The position numbers were made by a program, and so were the translations under genes. Positions 17,690 through 26,001 of a DNA stretch of 64,000 nt are shown here, piece after piece (position 1 is the stretch's first letter; every line of letters begins with the position of its first letter). Origin of the DNA: Bradyrhizobium sp. WSM3983 (GTDB lineage: Bacteria; Pseudomonadota; Alphaproteobacteria; Rhizobiales; Xanthobacteraceae). The stretch lies in contig NZ_AXAY01000007.1 of the NCBI RefSeq assembly GCF_000473045.1, positions 273,439-337,438 on the forward strand. The letters run 5' to 3'. Below the pieces are notes generated by a model. The model was not told where the DNA came from, made no database searches, and saw only the letters and a program-made list of their open reading frames with translations.

Positions 17690-18156
17690 TAAACCCTCCG
17701 TATTGCTAGAGTCCGCAATTGTTCAACTATGTCCTTTCGCCCGCGTATCCGATCTCAACGTGCTGGTCGCGCGGGAACGTGGAAAGAACGTAAACGCAAA
17801 TGGCCGAACACGTCTTCGTACGTTTGCATGAGACGAGTTGGGTATGCGGACATGATCGAGTGTGTCCGGTGCGATCGCGATCGAGATTCGAATGCCGCGC
17901 GTGGGTGTGAGAGTGCGAAGGCGATCGCTACGCGGCCGTGCCGGTTGGCGCGCTTAAACGCGCGGAAATCGAAGCACAATCAGTGTGCTGTGGGTGGACC
18001 GGGACGGTCGAGATCTACGCGGCAAACGTACGCCACAGCAGCGTGGCTGCTGTGGCGTATCTAGAAAAGCGCAAGCCGCGTGACGGTTGCCTTGACGTGG
18101 GATTAGTCCTTTATCGCATGTCGTTGCGATCAGGTGGTAGGCGCGACCAACGCCCG
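17690..18156. other. Intergenic region with a perfect 14-bp hairpin
   Basis: This 467-base gap separates the nucleotidyltransferase start from the end of a LuxR gene on the same strand. Its main feature is a perfect inverted repeat at 18029-18059: 14-bp arms TACGCCACAGCAGC and GCTGCTGTGGCGTA with a 3-base loop. Neither side has a run of T long enough for a classical intrinsic terminator, although the hairpin lies about 100 bases downstream of the LuxR stop. The promoter of the exopolysaccharide operon should lie near 17700-17800. No gene was recognised. Confidence 0.6.
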
Positions 18157-18972
18157 TTAATCGAGTTTAGTGATGCCGGAATGATTTCGGCGGTCGGATC
18201 GCAAGGCGCCGAGAGCTGTAGGTTGAGAGATCATCGAGGGCAGCGCGTGTCCATTTGCGGAGCGCACCAGTGGCCCATTGTTCATTCCCCAGATCGCAGC
18301 CTGCGTCCGGTTCTGGACCCGGATCTTGCGCAGGATCGCCTTGACGTGAACTTTCACGGTCGCCTCAGCTATGTCGATCTTTCGGGCGATGGACTTGTTC
18401 GAACTACCCTCAATCAAGCAAGACAGGATCGCCTTCTCACGCGGAGAAAGATGTGGCGCAACCGGCTCCTCCGCGTTGAGCACGATGCCATGCTCAACGT
18501 CCACGATGTCATGCTTGACCTGCTCGGTTGGTGCTGCTTCGCGCTCAACAACGCCGTCAAGGGCGAACGACAGAAATGCCGGAGGAAAGACAGCCTCTCC
18601 CATCGTCACGAGTTCGATGGATTTGACGAAGGCATCGCAGGAATTGACGTTCACGAAATAGCCGCTCGCACCAGCTCGATATGCCGAGACAAGTTCATCC
18701 GGGCGATAATGATCCGATACGACTGCGATCCGAGCATCAGGATAGTGACCTCTGACGAGGCGTATCTGGTCCAATGCGACATCGAAACTGTCGCCGTTGT
18801 GGATGATGAGAAACAGCAGTTGATGTGCTTGGAGTTCGCTTGGCAGTCCATCGGCGCTCGAAGTGGAGAGCACGATCCGGAAATTTGCAGCATGAAGGAT
18901 CCGTGAAATTCCCTCCCTGACCAAAATGTTTTTTCCAATAAGAATGGTTTCGTAAGCTTGACGCCTCGGCAT
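18157..18972 (-). CDS. LuxR-type regulator with degenerate receiver domain
   Basis: A 271-residue protein read from the ATG at 18972, which has GGAGGG 4 bases upstream; an ATG six codons earlier lacks such a site. The N-terminal 130 residues have receiver-like strand and helix order (TILIGKNILVREGISRILHA; IAVVSDHYRPDELVSAYRAG; GYFVNV) but lack the acidic pair after the first strand. The usual phosphoacceptor region reads LLFLIIHNGDSFD, so phosphorylation is doubtful. The C-terminal LuxR HTH is clear: LSPREKAILSCLIEGSSNKS, followed by IARKIDIAEATVKVHVKAIL. It is divergent from a second LuxR gene at 19568 across an AT-rich gap. Confidence 0.85.
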   Translation of the reverse strand: MPRRQAYETILIGKNILVREGISRILHAANFRIVLSTSSADGLPSELQAHQLLFLIIHNGDSFDVALDQIRLVRGHYPDARIAVVSDHYRPDELVSAYRAGASGYFVNVNSCDAFVKSIELVTMGEAVFPPAFLSFALDGVVEREAAPTEQVKHDIVDVEHGIVLNAEEPVAPHLSPREKAILSCLIEGSSNKSIARKIDIAEATVKVHVKAILRKIRVQNRTQAAIWGMNNGPLVRSANGHALPSMISQPTALGALRSDRRNHSGITKLD

Positions 18973-19567
18973 TTTACCCTCCAGCGACATACGCTACGCA
19001 ATGACGCGACTGTAATGAAACATTGGGAAGTCAAAATGATCTGCGCCGATCAGTCTGCCTGCCTCCTCACAGGTCGTTCAGTTGATCGTTGCTGTTCGGC
19101 GCACTTCTCTTTCGTGCTACCCCGGCTGTGTGCTTCCAACCTTTGCCATTCTTTGGCAGGTTTCTGGCCTTAATTCTTTGTTAAGGTTTTATGAACGTTA
19201 AAACTGAATTTCCGATTTCCATATATATCGTTAGTTATAGGTGCACTTGCGGAATCGACTGGTGTCCTAAAGCGCGGTTCGCGCAATCTGCAGATGAGCC
19301 AATATGGGGGTATTCCCACACATTGCATGAATCCCTGGAGCCGCGCGTCGGCCTGAAACGTCACGGAGTGGCATAATCTCCGGGAGATTCGTTGACTGAA
19401 CTTCCAGAAGTAGAAGGATAAGGTTTTCGACCTATCGTTACGGAAGCTGGACTCGAGAGAATGCAATGTTGCGATGCCCGCACCGGGTTTTTACGGGCGA
19501 GGTCCCTCGGGACACTGATCATGCGTTTGCGTAAGCTTTCGCCCGCGGCCGTAGGGCCAGGAGATAG
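18973..19567. promoter_or_regulatory. Long AT-rich divergent promoter region between two LuxR genes
   Basis: About 595 bases between divergent regulator genes. The stretch 19165-19245 is unusually AT-rich for this window (for example AACGTTAAAACTGAATTTCC and ATATATATCG) and is where promoters and regulator binding would be expected. No gene was recognised on either strand. Specific -35/-10 boxes could not be assigned with confidence. Confidence 0.45.
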
Positions 19568-20257
19568 GTGAAACAAAGACAGGTGGGCGAGCGCCCAATG
19601 AGTTGCACAAGGGTAGTGATCGCAAGCCGGTATCCGGTGGTTCTGCTCGGTCTGAGCAGCGTGCTCAGCGCGGAAGGCGATTTCGAGACTGTTGCATCTT
19701 GTGGCGATGTTACAAGTTGCGTGCAGGCGATCGAGAATCTTGCGCCCGACATCGCGATTCTCGATTCAACACTGCCAGAGCTGATCGCACTGAACTCCTC
19801 CTCCCATAATCCAACCGATCGCTCGACTCGCTTGGTATTTTTCATCCCTTTAGGAGACTACGAGCTCGTCTTGCCGGACGCGTTCGATGGCTGCAGCGTG
19901 GTCTTGAAGGAGACCTCACCCGAGGCGCTGGTGCAATCCTTGCGGCAAATCGCGAGCGGCGTAAGAATCGTGCCGCAGTCCTCCATGGATCAGGTCGTGC
20001 CGGCAGGTCATGGGGTGAGCTCGGACAATGCGTTGGCCGTGCTGACGGACCGAGAGCGCCAGATCATGAGCCTGGTTTCGGAAGGACTATCAAACAAGCA
20101 AATTGGACGCCGCTTGAACATCGCCGACGGCACGATCAAAGTCCATCTTCACCACATCTTCCAGAAGCTGGAGATCAGCAATCGGACGGCGCTCGCGGCC
20201 TTGGCCATTTCGCAGAATGACCGAGGCGCGCCCGTCAAGTCGATGGAATCCGAATGA
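19568..20257 (+). CDS. LuxR-family response regulator
   Basis: A 229-residue regulator. A GTG at 19568 follows AGGAG by 4 bases; an ATG at 19598 (11 codons later) is the alternative and starts closer to the receiver domain. The receiver half reads RVVIASRYPVVLLGLSSVLS, with DIAILDSTLP carrying a possible phosphoacceptor Asp but no acidic pair after strand one. The C-terminal HTH is LTDRERQIMSLVSEGLSNKQ, then IGRRLNIADGTIKVHLHHIF, a NarL/FixJ-like domain. It is similar in design to the divergent LuxR gene, suggesting a duplicated pair. No sensor kinase is adjacent. Confidence 0.87.
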   Translation: MKQRQVGERPMSCTRVVIASRYPVVLLGLSSVLSAEGDFETVASCGDVTSCVQAIENLAPDIAILDSTLPELIALNSSSHNPTDRSTRLVFFIPLGDYELVLPDAFDGCSVVLKETSPEALVQSLRQIASGVRIVPQSSMDQVVPAGHGVSSDNALAVLTDRERQIMSLVSEGLSNKQIGRRLNIADGTIKVHLHHIFQKLEISNRTALAALAISQNDRGAPVKSMESE

Positions 20258-20384
20258 GCAGAGCCGATCTTGCGCTCGTCCGCTCCGCGCACGGGCAACG
20301 GGTTGCCGGGGCCCGCCGACGTTCGATTAGGAAAATCCGACACTCGCGGATTCAACAACATCGGCAGGCGATTGCTGCAGGCTA

Positions 20385-20618
20385 CTACGTGACCGAAAAG
20401 TGAAGGACAAACAGCGGCAGACTGCTCATTTCGGGACTGTCGCTCACCTCGATCCGCCAGGACGGATGGTCCTGAAATGGCCCAACGATCTCGCTTCGGA
20501 GGATCTCGCGGCTCAACTCAATGGCCGCTGTCCGCGCGGCAGCAATGTCGGGGAGATTCAAACCGAGGTCGTCGGGTACTGAGCCGCCATCGTGAACGTG
20601 GAAAAAATAGCGTGGCAT
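20385..20618 (-). CDS. DUF6894-type small protein
   Basis: A 77-residue protein starting MPRYFFHVHDGGSVPDDLGL, the hallmark start of the DUF6894 family, which is abundant in Bradyrhizobium and Methylobacterium. LNLPDIAAARTAAIELSREI follows, then a strand-rich C-terminus ending LPLFVLHFSVT. GGAAG sits 6 bases upstream of the ATG at 20618; a longer in-frame reading to 20810 adds low-complexity Arg-rich sequence unlike the family. Function unknown; members are often stress-related, but nothing here shows that. It converges with the LuxR gene. Confidence 0.75.
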   Translation of the reverse strand: MPRYFFHVHDGGSVPDDLGLNLPDIAAARTAAIELSREILRSEIVGPFQDHPSWRIEVSDSPEMSSLPLFVLHFSVT

Positions 20619-21198
20619 TGGCGCTTCCGGAAAACGGGTGCATCCCCGGGACAAGACCAAGCGGACGTCGCGGTAGCGTCCCGGAATGGACCTACGACGA
20701 GCTGCCATTCGGGGTCCATGATCATTGTTGAGTACCTCAACGTCGAACCGGATTCCCATGGTTGACATGGACAATTGCGTCTTGGGGTCTAGAATCACGT
20801 TGCGCCGCAAGTGCCGCCCACTTCGGCGTGTTCGACGGCCCCGGCTTTCCTGCGAATAAGCCCCCCGCCGGGGCCGCGATCCCCTCGCATCGACGTTATA
20901 GCGACGCGGAGGGCTTGCTCTGCTGGTTCACCCGCTCGCATGAGGAACGTGGAAGTATGGCCCGCATCTAGGTCATGCATCCCACCGCGGCAGTCACATT
21001 CACTACAATGATCTGCGCCGCGGGGAGACGTCCTCGAAACGAGGAAGGCGCCTGCGGCATTCGCTCGTTCAAGCGGAGTACCCCGCGTTTGTTACTGCAG
21101 TTCTCCCGATTCGACCGCCCCAATCTACGCCAATCGGCAATGATGGATCGTTGCGCGCGTGCATTTGGTGATCGTTGGCGAGGCGAGAGACCTGACAG
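20619..21198. other. Intergenic region upstream of glmS
   Basis: About 580 bases with no gene I can support. Short open frames at 20762-20971 and 20795-20980 have weak starts and no family resemblance. The glmS promoter and leader must lie here; I see no glmS ribozyme-like core and none is expected in this group. Confidence 0.5.
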
Positions 21199-23025
21199 AT
21201 GTGCGGAATTATCGGCATTCTGGGACAAACTGCGGTATCGGGCCGATTGATCGATGCGCTTAGGCGCCTCGAGTATCGGGGGTACGACTCGACGGGGGTG
21301 GCCACCCTTGATGACGGTCATCTTGAGCGCCGGCGGGCCGAAGGTAAGCTCAGGAACCTGGAGGTGCGGCTGCTTGCTGAGCCACTGGGTGGGGACGCCG
21401 GAATCGGTCACACGCGCTGGGCTACGCATGGCAAGCCGACAGAGTACAACGCGCATCCACACGCGACCGAACGCGTTGCGGTGGTCCATAACGGCATCAT
21501 CGAGAACTTTCGGAAACTGCGCCAGGTGCTCGAAGCGAGGGGCGCGAAGTTCGCGAGCGACACGGATAGTGAAGTCGTCGTACACCTCGTTCATTCCTAC
21601 CTGCTGATGGGCTATTCGCCTCAGGACGCCGTCAAGGCTTCATTGCCGCAGTTGCGCGGCGCCTTTGCGCTGGTGTTTCTTTTCAACGGATATCGCGATC
21701 TTCTGATCGGAGCGCGTAGGGGTTCGCCGCTGGCGGTAGGCTATGGCAATGGCGAGAACTATCTCGGCTCTGATGCGATTGCCCTCGCTCCGTTTGCCCA
21801 GGGCATCAGCTACCTGGAAGACGGTGACTGGGTGGTGCTGTCGCGCGCGAGAGGAGTGATCCGGGATGCGAATGGCGCCGTCGTTACTCGCGAGTTGCTT
21901 GAATCGGGTGGAGCGTCGTTCGTCGCCGACAAGGCCAACTATCGCCATTTCATGGCCAAGGAGATTTGGGAGCAGCCGGATGTAGTAGGCCGCACACTCG
22001 CCCATTATGTGGATATGAGAGCCGAGCGGGTGGCGCTGCCGATCAAGCTGCCGTTCGATTTCAGCGAGGTCAGGCGTGTTACAATCACGGCCTGCGGCAC
22101 CGCAAGTTATGCCGGGGCCATCGCAAAGTATTGGTTCGAACGGCTGGCACATATCCCTGTTGATGTCGATATCGCCTCCGAATTCCGCTATCGCGAAGCG
22201 CCGCTCGGCAAGGGCGACCTCGCGGTCTTCATCTCGCAATCCGGCGAAACCGCCGACACGCTGGCTGCACTTCGCTACGCCAAGGAGAAGGGGGCTCACA
22301 CCGTCTCTGTCGTGAACGTGCCGACCTCCACCATTGCGCGCGAAAGCGAAACGGTGCTGCCGACCCTGGCCGGCCCGGAAATCGGCGTTGCCTCCAGTAA
22401 AGCCTTCACCTGTCAGTTGATGGCGCTCGCCGCCTTCGCGGTCGCTGCGGGAGCAGCGCGTGGCGAAATCTCCGTGAGCGAGCAGAAACGGCTCGTCAGG
22501 GGGCTGATTGAAATTCCGCGTTTGATGGCCGTTGCCCTTGCCAGCGAGCCGCAGATCGAGAAGCTGGCTCGCTATATCGCAAAATCGCGTGACGTCCTTT
22601 ATCTTGGGCGCGGCACCAGTTATCCGCTCGCGCTGGAAGGCGCGCTGAAGCTGAAGGAAATCTCCTATATCCATGCCGAGGGCTATGCCGCAGGCGAACT
22701 CAAGCATGGCCCGATCGCTCTGATCGACGAGGACATGCCCGTCGTGGTTATCGCGCCGTTCGACGGTGTGTTCGAAAAGACCGTGTCGAACATGCAAGAG
22801 GTGGTAGCGCGCGGTGGCAAGATCATTCTGATCACGGATTCCAAAGGTACGGCGGAAGCAACTGTCGAGCCCGTAGCCACGATATTGCTGCCGGACATGG
22901 CGCCGACCTTCGCGCCGATAGTTTACGCCGTTCCGATCCAGTTGCTCGCTTATCATACGGCCGTGATCATGGGCACCGATGTGGATCAGCCGCGCAATCT
23001 CGCCAAATCGGTGACGGTCGAATAG
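21199..23025 (+). CDS. glmS: Glutamine-fructose-6-phosphate aminotransferase (isomerizing)
   Basis: A 608-residue enzyme, matching the usual length (E. coli 609). It makes glucosamine-6-phosphate from fructose-6-phosphate and glutamine, the entry step to UDP-GlcNAc for peptidoglycan, lipid A and amino-sugar polysaccharides. The N-terminal class II amidotransferase domain begins MCGIIGILG with nucleophile Cys2, then EYRGYDSTGVA and IGHTRWATHGKP. Two SIS domains follow, with TACGTASYAG, ISQSGETADTLAALRYAKEK and LGRGTSYPLALEGALKLKEI. The C-terminus ends DQPRNLAKSVTVE with the catalytic Lys. Next to nagB and polysaccharide genes, this may be a second, pathway-dedicated copy; that cannot be decided from the window. 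Confidence 0.97.
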   Translation: MCGIIGILGQTAVSGRLIDALRRLEYRGYDSTGVATLDDGHLERRRAEGKLRNLEVRLLAEPLGGDAGIGHTRWATHGKPTEYNAHPHATERVAVVHNGIIENFRKLRQVLEARGAKFASDTDSEVVVHLVHSYLLMGYSPQDAVKASLPQLRGAFALVFLFNGYRDLLIGARRGSPLAVGYGNGENYLGSDAIALAPFAQGISYLEDGDWVVLSRARGVIRDANGAVVTRELLESGGASFVADKANYRHFMAKEIWEQPDVVGRTLAHYVDMRAERVALPIKLPFDFSEVRRVTITACGTASYAGAIAKYWFERLAHIPVDVDIASEFRYREAPLGKGDLAVFISQSGETADTLAALRYAKEKGAHTVSVVNVPTSTIARESETVLPTLAGPEIGVASSKAFTCQLMALAAFAVAAGAARGEISVSEQKRLVRGLIEIPRLMAVALASEPQIEKLARYIAKSRDVLYLGRGTSYPLALEGALKLKEISYIHAEGYAAGELKHGPIALIDEDMPVVVIAPFDGVFEKTVSNMQEVVARGGKIILITDSKGTAEATVEPVATILLPDMAPTFAPIVYAVPIQLLAYHTAVIMGTDVDQPRNLAKSVTVE

Positions 23026-23494
23026 GGGCGAATGCCGTGGCAGCATACAGTCGCTCGCCGTCCACGGGTATAGTGATCAAGGCTCCGTCTGGAAGCATGA
23101 TCGATCATGCGGCCGTCCTCCTCCAGGTCGGCGACAAGGGAAGTGACCCATTCGGTGCAACGAACTTGGTGGGGAGCGGATACTCCGATCCCGTGAGGAA
23201 GTACCCCTTCTGGGACGGCGGAACGGTCTGTCGTGGTGCTTCAATCTCCTGGCCGCATGTCGCGCCCGCAGGCGAATGTTACCGCTGGCGGCTGACAGGA
23301 TCATTCATGTTCGGGTCCGCGTGAGCGGTGCCGGAGATGACGTCGGATTTCAGATCTCGGATAGATGGTGCGGGCTTCAGTGAATCTTGGTGCGGCGTTA
23401 CCGAAGTTTCCGCGGCAAAGAGAATGATAGAAGAAGTGCAGATTCGGACAGGGCCTCCTGCTCGATGCCGTTCTGGTGGCAGACGGCGGTCGCA
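23026..23494 (+). other. Region downstream of glmS without a supported gene
   Basis: An open frame at 23037-23324 (GTG start) would encode 95 residues with no recognisable family, and I do not call it. The sequence between glmS and the adhesin-like remnant otherwise shows no hairpin terminator or repeat. Confidence 0.35.
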
Positions 23495-23776
23495 CAGATT
23501 GCCATCCAGAACCCGACGGGGGCGGGTCCGACGATCGCCTCGATTGCTGCTTCCGGTACCGGGATCACCAATGGCAGCGGCGATCTCAACGCCGGCAAGC
23601 TGGTCACGCTGACGGTCAACTTCAGCGCGACCGTGACGGTCAACACCGGCGGCGGCACGCCGACGCTCGCCCTCAACGACGGCGGTACGGCGAGCTACAC
23701 CGGCGGCTCCGGCGGCACCGCGCTCACCTTCAGCTACACGGTGGCGGCAGGCCAGACCACGTCCGATCTCGCCATC
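23495..23776 (+). pseudogene. Fragment of a large repeat adhesin / T1SS-type surface protein
   Basis: About 94 codons encode a Gly/Thr/Ser/Ala-rich repeat unit: GPTIASIAASGTGITNGSGD, then LNAGKLVTLTVNFSATVTVN, TGGGTPTLALNDGGTASYTG and ALTFSYTVAAGQTTSDLAI. This is the repeating bacterial-Ig/cadherin-like module of very large secreted adhesins in Bradyrhizobium and relatives, normally present in many tandem copies and exported by type I secretion. Here one unit is in frame with neither a credible start nor further repeats, and the reading switches to unrelated sequence after 23776. It is therefore a remnant. The HlyB/HlyD-like genes at 8165-11732 could have served such a protein (inference). 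Confidence 0.7.
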
Positions 23777-24100
23777 CGGTCCGGCGAGCGCCGACCTATG
23801 ATGATCGCCAATCGCGCGATCGACGCATATCGGAAAAAATACTGCCCAGTGGATCGGTGGTGGGGCAGGTCGTATGGGATTGTCTGATCAGGCTGCGTGT
23901 ATTCCAAGCGGGCGGGGGCGTACGCCTTTCGGAGCAGCCTGTCCAACTGCGCCTCGCCGGCATCTGCTCGCTGCCGCAGCGCCCGCGGCCTCGGCTGCCG
24001 TCCCAATTAGGACACCAGCGCTCCTGAATTAGGACACGTTGTTTTGTGACAAATGGATGTCAATGAGCTGCGCGGCGTTCCGAGTACGCGCTCCTCACGA

Positions 24101-24146
24101 AAGGTCCTTAGCCGGTCAGCCCCGGGCTAGGGGCCTTTTCGTTTTT
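24101..24146 (+). terminator. Strong rho-independent terminator (plus strand)
   Basis: Arms AAAGGTCCTTAGCC (24101-24114) and GGCTAGGGGCCTTT (24125-24138) pair over 14 positions with two G-U pairs around a 10-base loop, followed by TTTTCGTTTTT. No gene ends immediately upstream, so it may end a small RNA or a decayed transcript. Confidence 0.75.
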
Positions 24147-24150
24147 CAGA

Positions 24151-24189
24151 AGCAAAAACGCCGCCCGCTTAAATGGCTCGCGGGCGGCG
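24151..24189 (-). terminator. Strong rho-independent terminator (minus strand)
   Basis: Perfect 10-bp arms CGCCGCCCGC (24159-24168) and GCGGGCGGCG (24180-24189) enclose an 11-base loop. On the minus strand the stem is followed by a run of five T (24154-24158). It faces the plus-strand terminator beginning 50 bases away, giving a bidirectional transcription block. Confidence 0.7.
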
Positions 24190-24632
24190 GCTTACCAGCC
24201 CCAGGGGGGATGATGCAAAACCCCGGTAAAGATCAGTCTACACGGACCAATTGAAGGTTCAATGTTCCTGATTCGGAACCGCGGTAGAGGGGAAATTAGG
24301 ACAGTTCTGTTTGCCTTCTCAGCGTCGCCCAAAGATCAACGGCCTACCGCATCAATTGCCGATGAGCTTATCGAAGCGAAGCGAAGCAGGAGCCAGAAGA
24401 CGGCCGCCGTGACGGTTATGAATGCGGCAAAATACCAAATGCGATGCATGCTACTCAGTGAATGAGCTTATCCAGAGGAAAGCGCAGCTCGCCTCGGCGG
24501 CGAACCAGCGAATATCAAAGCGGGGTCCCTTGAGCGCGTCCCTAAGCAGCGAGGTGCAACCCTAGATTCGTAGTGGTCGGCCTATCGGCATGAGATACTG
24601 ATTCATATTTCGCGTTTCGGAGGGGAAAGCCG

Positions 24633-24713
24633 ATGCGCCTTATACTGCCTTATCTTGGAATTGCTCTTTGCACGTCGCTGGCTGCGTGGATGTCGGTGAT
24701 GTTGCTCTCCTGA
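24633..24713 (+). CDS. Putative 26-residue single-helix membrane peptide
   Basis: The frame reads MRLILPYLGIALCTSLAAWM followed by SVMLLS and TGA. GGAGGGG lies about 9 bases before the ATG, one of the best ribosome-binding sites in this stretch. The whole peptide is a single hydrophobic helix. No homolog is recognised. It may be a genuine small membrane protein or a leader peptide upstream of the ROK fragment and nagB. Confidence 0.45.
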   Translation: MRLILPYLGIALCTSLAAWMSVMLLS

Positions 24714-24824
24714 CATGAAAATATGTCGACGCCTGGTGCCAACAACCGCACGTGGGTGCCGCTCTCATGCAGCTTGAGCCGCTTTGTCTCTTGGTGCCGT
24801 CCACGCGGGGTTTGCGTGCCCGCC

Positions 24825-25139
24825 ATGACTGACATGGTGCGAACCGCAAGCACAAGGGAGAAATTGATTCTGGCCGTGCACAGCATCCTCGATTCAGAGA
24901 TCGTCATTATGGGTGGCAGCATCGGCGCGCGGCCCGAGTTGAAGCTGCGGATCGATGAGTATCTCGGGCGGTGCATGCGCGAGCCCGTTCGTATAGAGCT
25001 CAGCGCCCTCGGCAATCGTGCCACGCTGATCGGCGCGGTCGGCAGCGCGATTGACCTGGTGCATCGTTCGCTGTTTGGCATCGGCAGGGAGGCGGGCCCG
25101 CTGGCCCTTCCCGCTGCGGCGGCAGATGTTGCGGCATGA
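24825..25139 (+). pseudogene. C-terminal fragment of a ROK-family kinase/regulator
   Basis: About 104 codons correspond only to the C-terminal end of ROK proteins (NagK/NagC-type sugar kinases or repressors): LILAVHSILDSEIVIMGGSI, GARPELKLRIDEYL, RIELSALGNRATLIGAVGSA, then IDLVHRSLFG. The ATP-binding DIGGT and zinc-binding Cys/His segments that should precede this are absent, and upstream sequence does not continue the domain. It overlaps the nagB start by 4 bases, so the original gene was probably a GlcNAc kinase or regulator in an operon with nagB, truncated by deletion. The frame is still open and may be translated. Confidence 0.65.
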
Positions 25140-25912
25140 AAGAATATCCGCCAAGAATTGAGGTTGTCGGCAGTCCGGGTGCCGTCGCAGAGCGCGCAGT
25201 CGCAATTGTCATCGCCGAGTTGCGCGATCGACAGCCGGTTACTCTTGGTCTTGCGACCGGCGCAACAATGACGCCGTTCTATGCCCGTCTTGTCGCTGCA
25301 GCACGCGCCGGCCTGATCTCATTCCACGCGGCATCGAGCTTCAACCTCGATGAATATGTCGGCATCGCGCCGCAATCGCGGGGAAGCTTCCATGCCTACA
25401 TGCAGGAGCATTTGTTCCGGCACGTGGATATGCCCGCCGATAGGGCCAGAATCCCTGACGGCATGGCCTACGACGTTGCCACCGAGGCCACACGCTACGA
25501 GGCGCAGATAGCGGCAGCCGGTGGCATCGACCTGCTGCTGCTCGGCATCGGTACCAACGGCCATATCGGCTTCAATGAGCCAGGTTCGGATTTCGCCTCG
25601 CGCACCCGCGAGATCAGGCTCGACGAAGCGACCCGCATTGCCAATGCCGGTGATTTTCCCGATCGCGCATCTGTTCCCCGACGTGCCATCACGATGGGTA
25701 TCGCGACAATCCTGCATGCGAAAAGGATCCTTCTGATTGCAACAGGACCGGAGAAGGCAGCCGCGGTCGCGGCGGCAATCGAGGGTCCGATTGGGACTGC
25801 TTGCCCCGCATCGGCACTTCGGCTGCATGGCAACGTCGATGTTCTCTGCGATGAATCGGCAGCCACTGCGCTTATCGACCGGCCTCATACCAATGATCGG
25901 AGAAGGGCATGA
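25136..25912 (+). CDS. nagB: Glucosamine-6-phosphate deaminase
   Basis: A 258-residue enzyme (E. coli NagB 266) that converts glucosamine-6-phosphate to fructose-6-phosphate and ammonia, the reverse direction to GlmS. Family motifs are LGLATGATMTPFYARLV, SFNLDEYVGI with the catalytic Asp, and IDLLLLGIGTNGHIGFNEPG with the catalytic His region. The lid segment near ASRTREI is present. The ATG overlaps the stop of the ROK fragment (ATGA). A second ATGA at its own end couples it to a truncated 30-codon frame. Its position 2.1 kb from glmS suggests an amino-sugar island that has since lost genes. Confidence 0.95.
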   Translation: MKEYPPRIEVVGSPGAVAERAVAIVIAELRDRQPVTLGLATGATMTPFYARLVAAARAGLISFHAASSFNLDEYVGIAPQSRGSFHAYMQEHLFRHVDMPADRARIPDGMAYDVATEATRYEAQIAAAGGIDLLLLGIGTNGHIGFNEPGSDFASRTREIRLDEATRIANAGDFPDRASVPRRAITMGIATILHAKRILLIATGPEKAAAVAAAIEGPIGTACPASALRLHGNVDVLCDESAATALIDRPHTNDRRRA

Positions 25913-26001
25913 GCTGGGGACAGCGCGATTTCATGGTGCCAGGACGCTCCCTGGCGGTGGGCGAGCTCCAGCCTTGGTCACGCGGTGAATCTCGCGCATG
26001 A
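25909..26001 (+). pseudogene. Truncated frame coupled to nagB
   Basis: An ATG overlapping the nagB stop opens a 30-codon frame (MSWGQRDFMVPGRSLAVGEL, then a short tail). The coupling suggests that a further amino-sugar gene once followed and was truncated. It is antisense to a Gfo/Idh/MocA remnant beginning at 25931, so the junction lies close by. No family can be named from 30 residues. Confidence 0.3.

Larger units (their letters stand above)
23777..24632. other. Gene-poor region with hairpins and a repeated AATTAGGACA word
   Basis: About 850 bases with no convincing gene. It holds a plus-strand intrinsic terminator (24101-24146), a minus-strand one (24151-24189), and three copies of AATTAGGACA at 24005-24014, 24027-24036 and 24294-24303. 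The first two copies are 22 bases apart in the same orientation. This looks like debris of mobile DNA plus possible small-RNA ends. Open frames here are short and unlike known proteins. Confidence 0.5.

Noticed and set aside
20968..23046. Minus-strand frames of 208 and 468 codons opposite glmS
   Set aside because: Antisense shadows of glmS; no family resemblance and no ribosome-binding sites, while glmS is complete.
23037..23324. 95-codon GTG-started frame after glmS
   Set aside because: No recognised family, no clear ribosome-binding site and composition not convincing.
24633..25139. Intact NagK/ROK kinase gene upstream of nagB
   Set aside because: Only the C-terminal 75 or so residues of the ROK fold are present; the ATP- and zinc-binding parts are missing.
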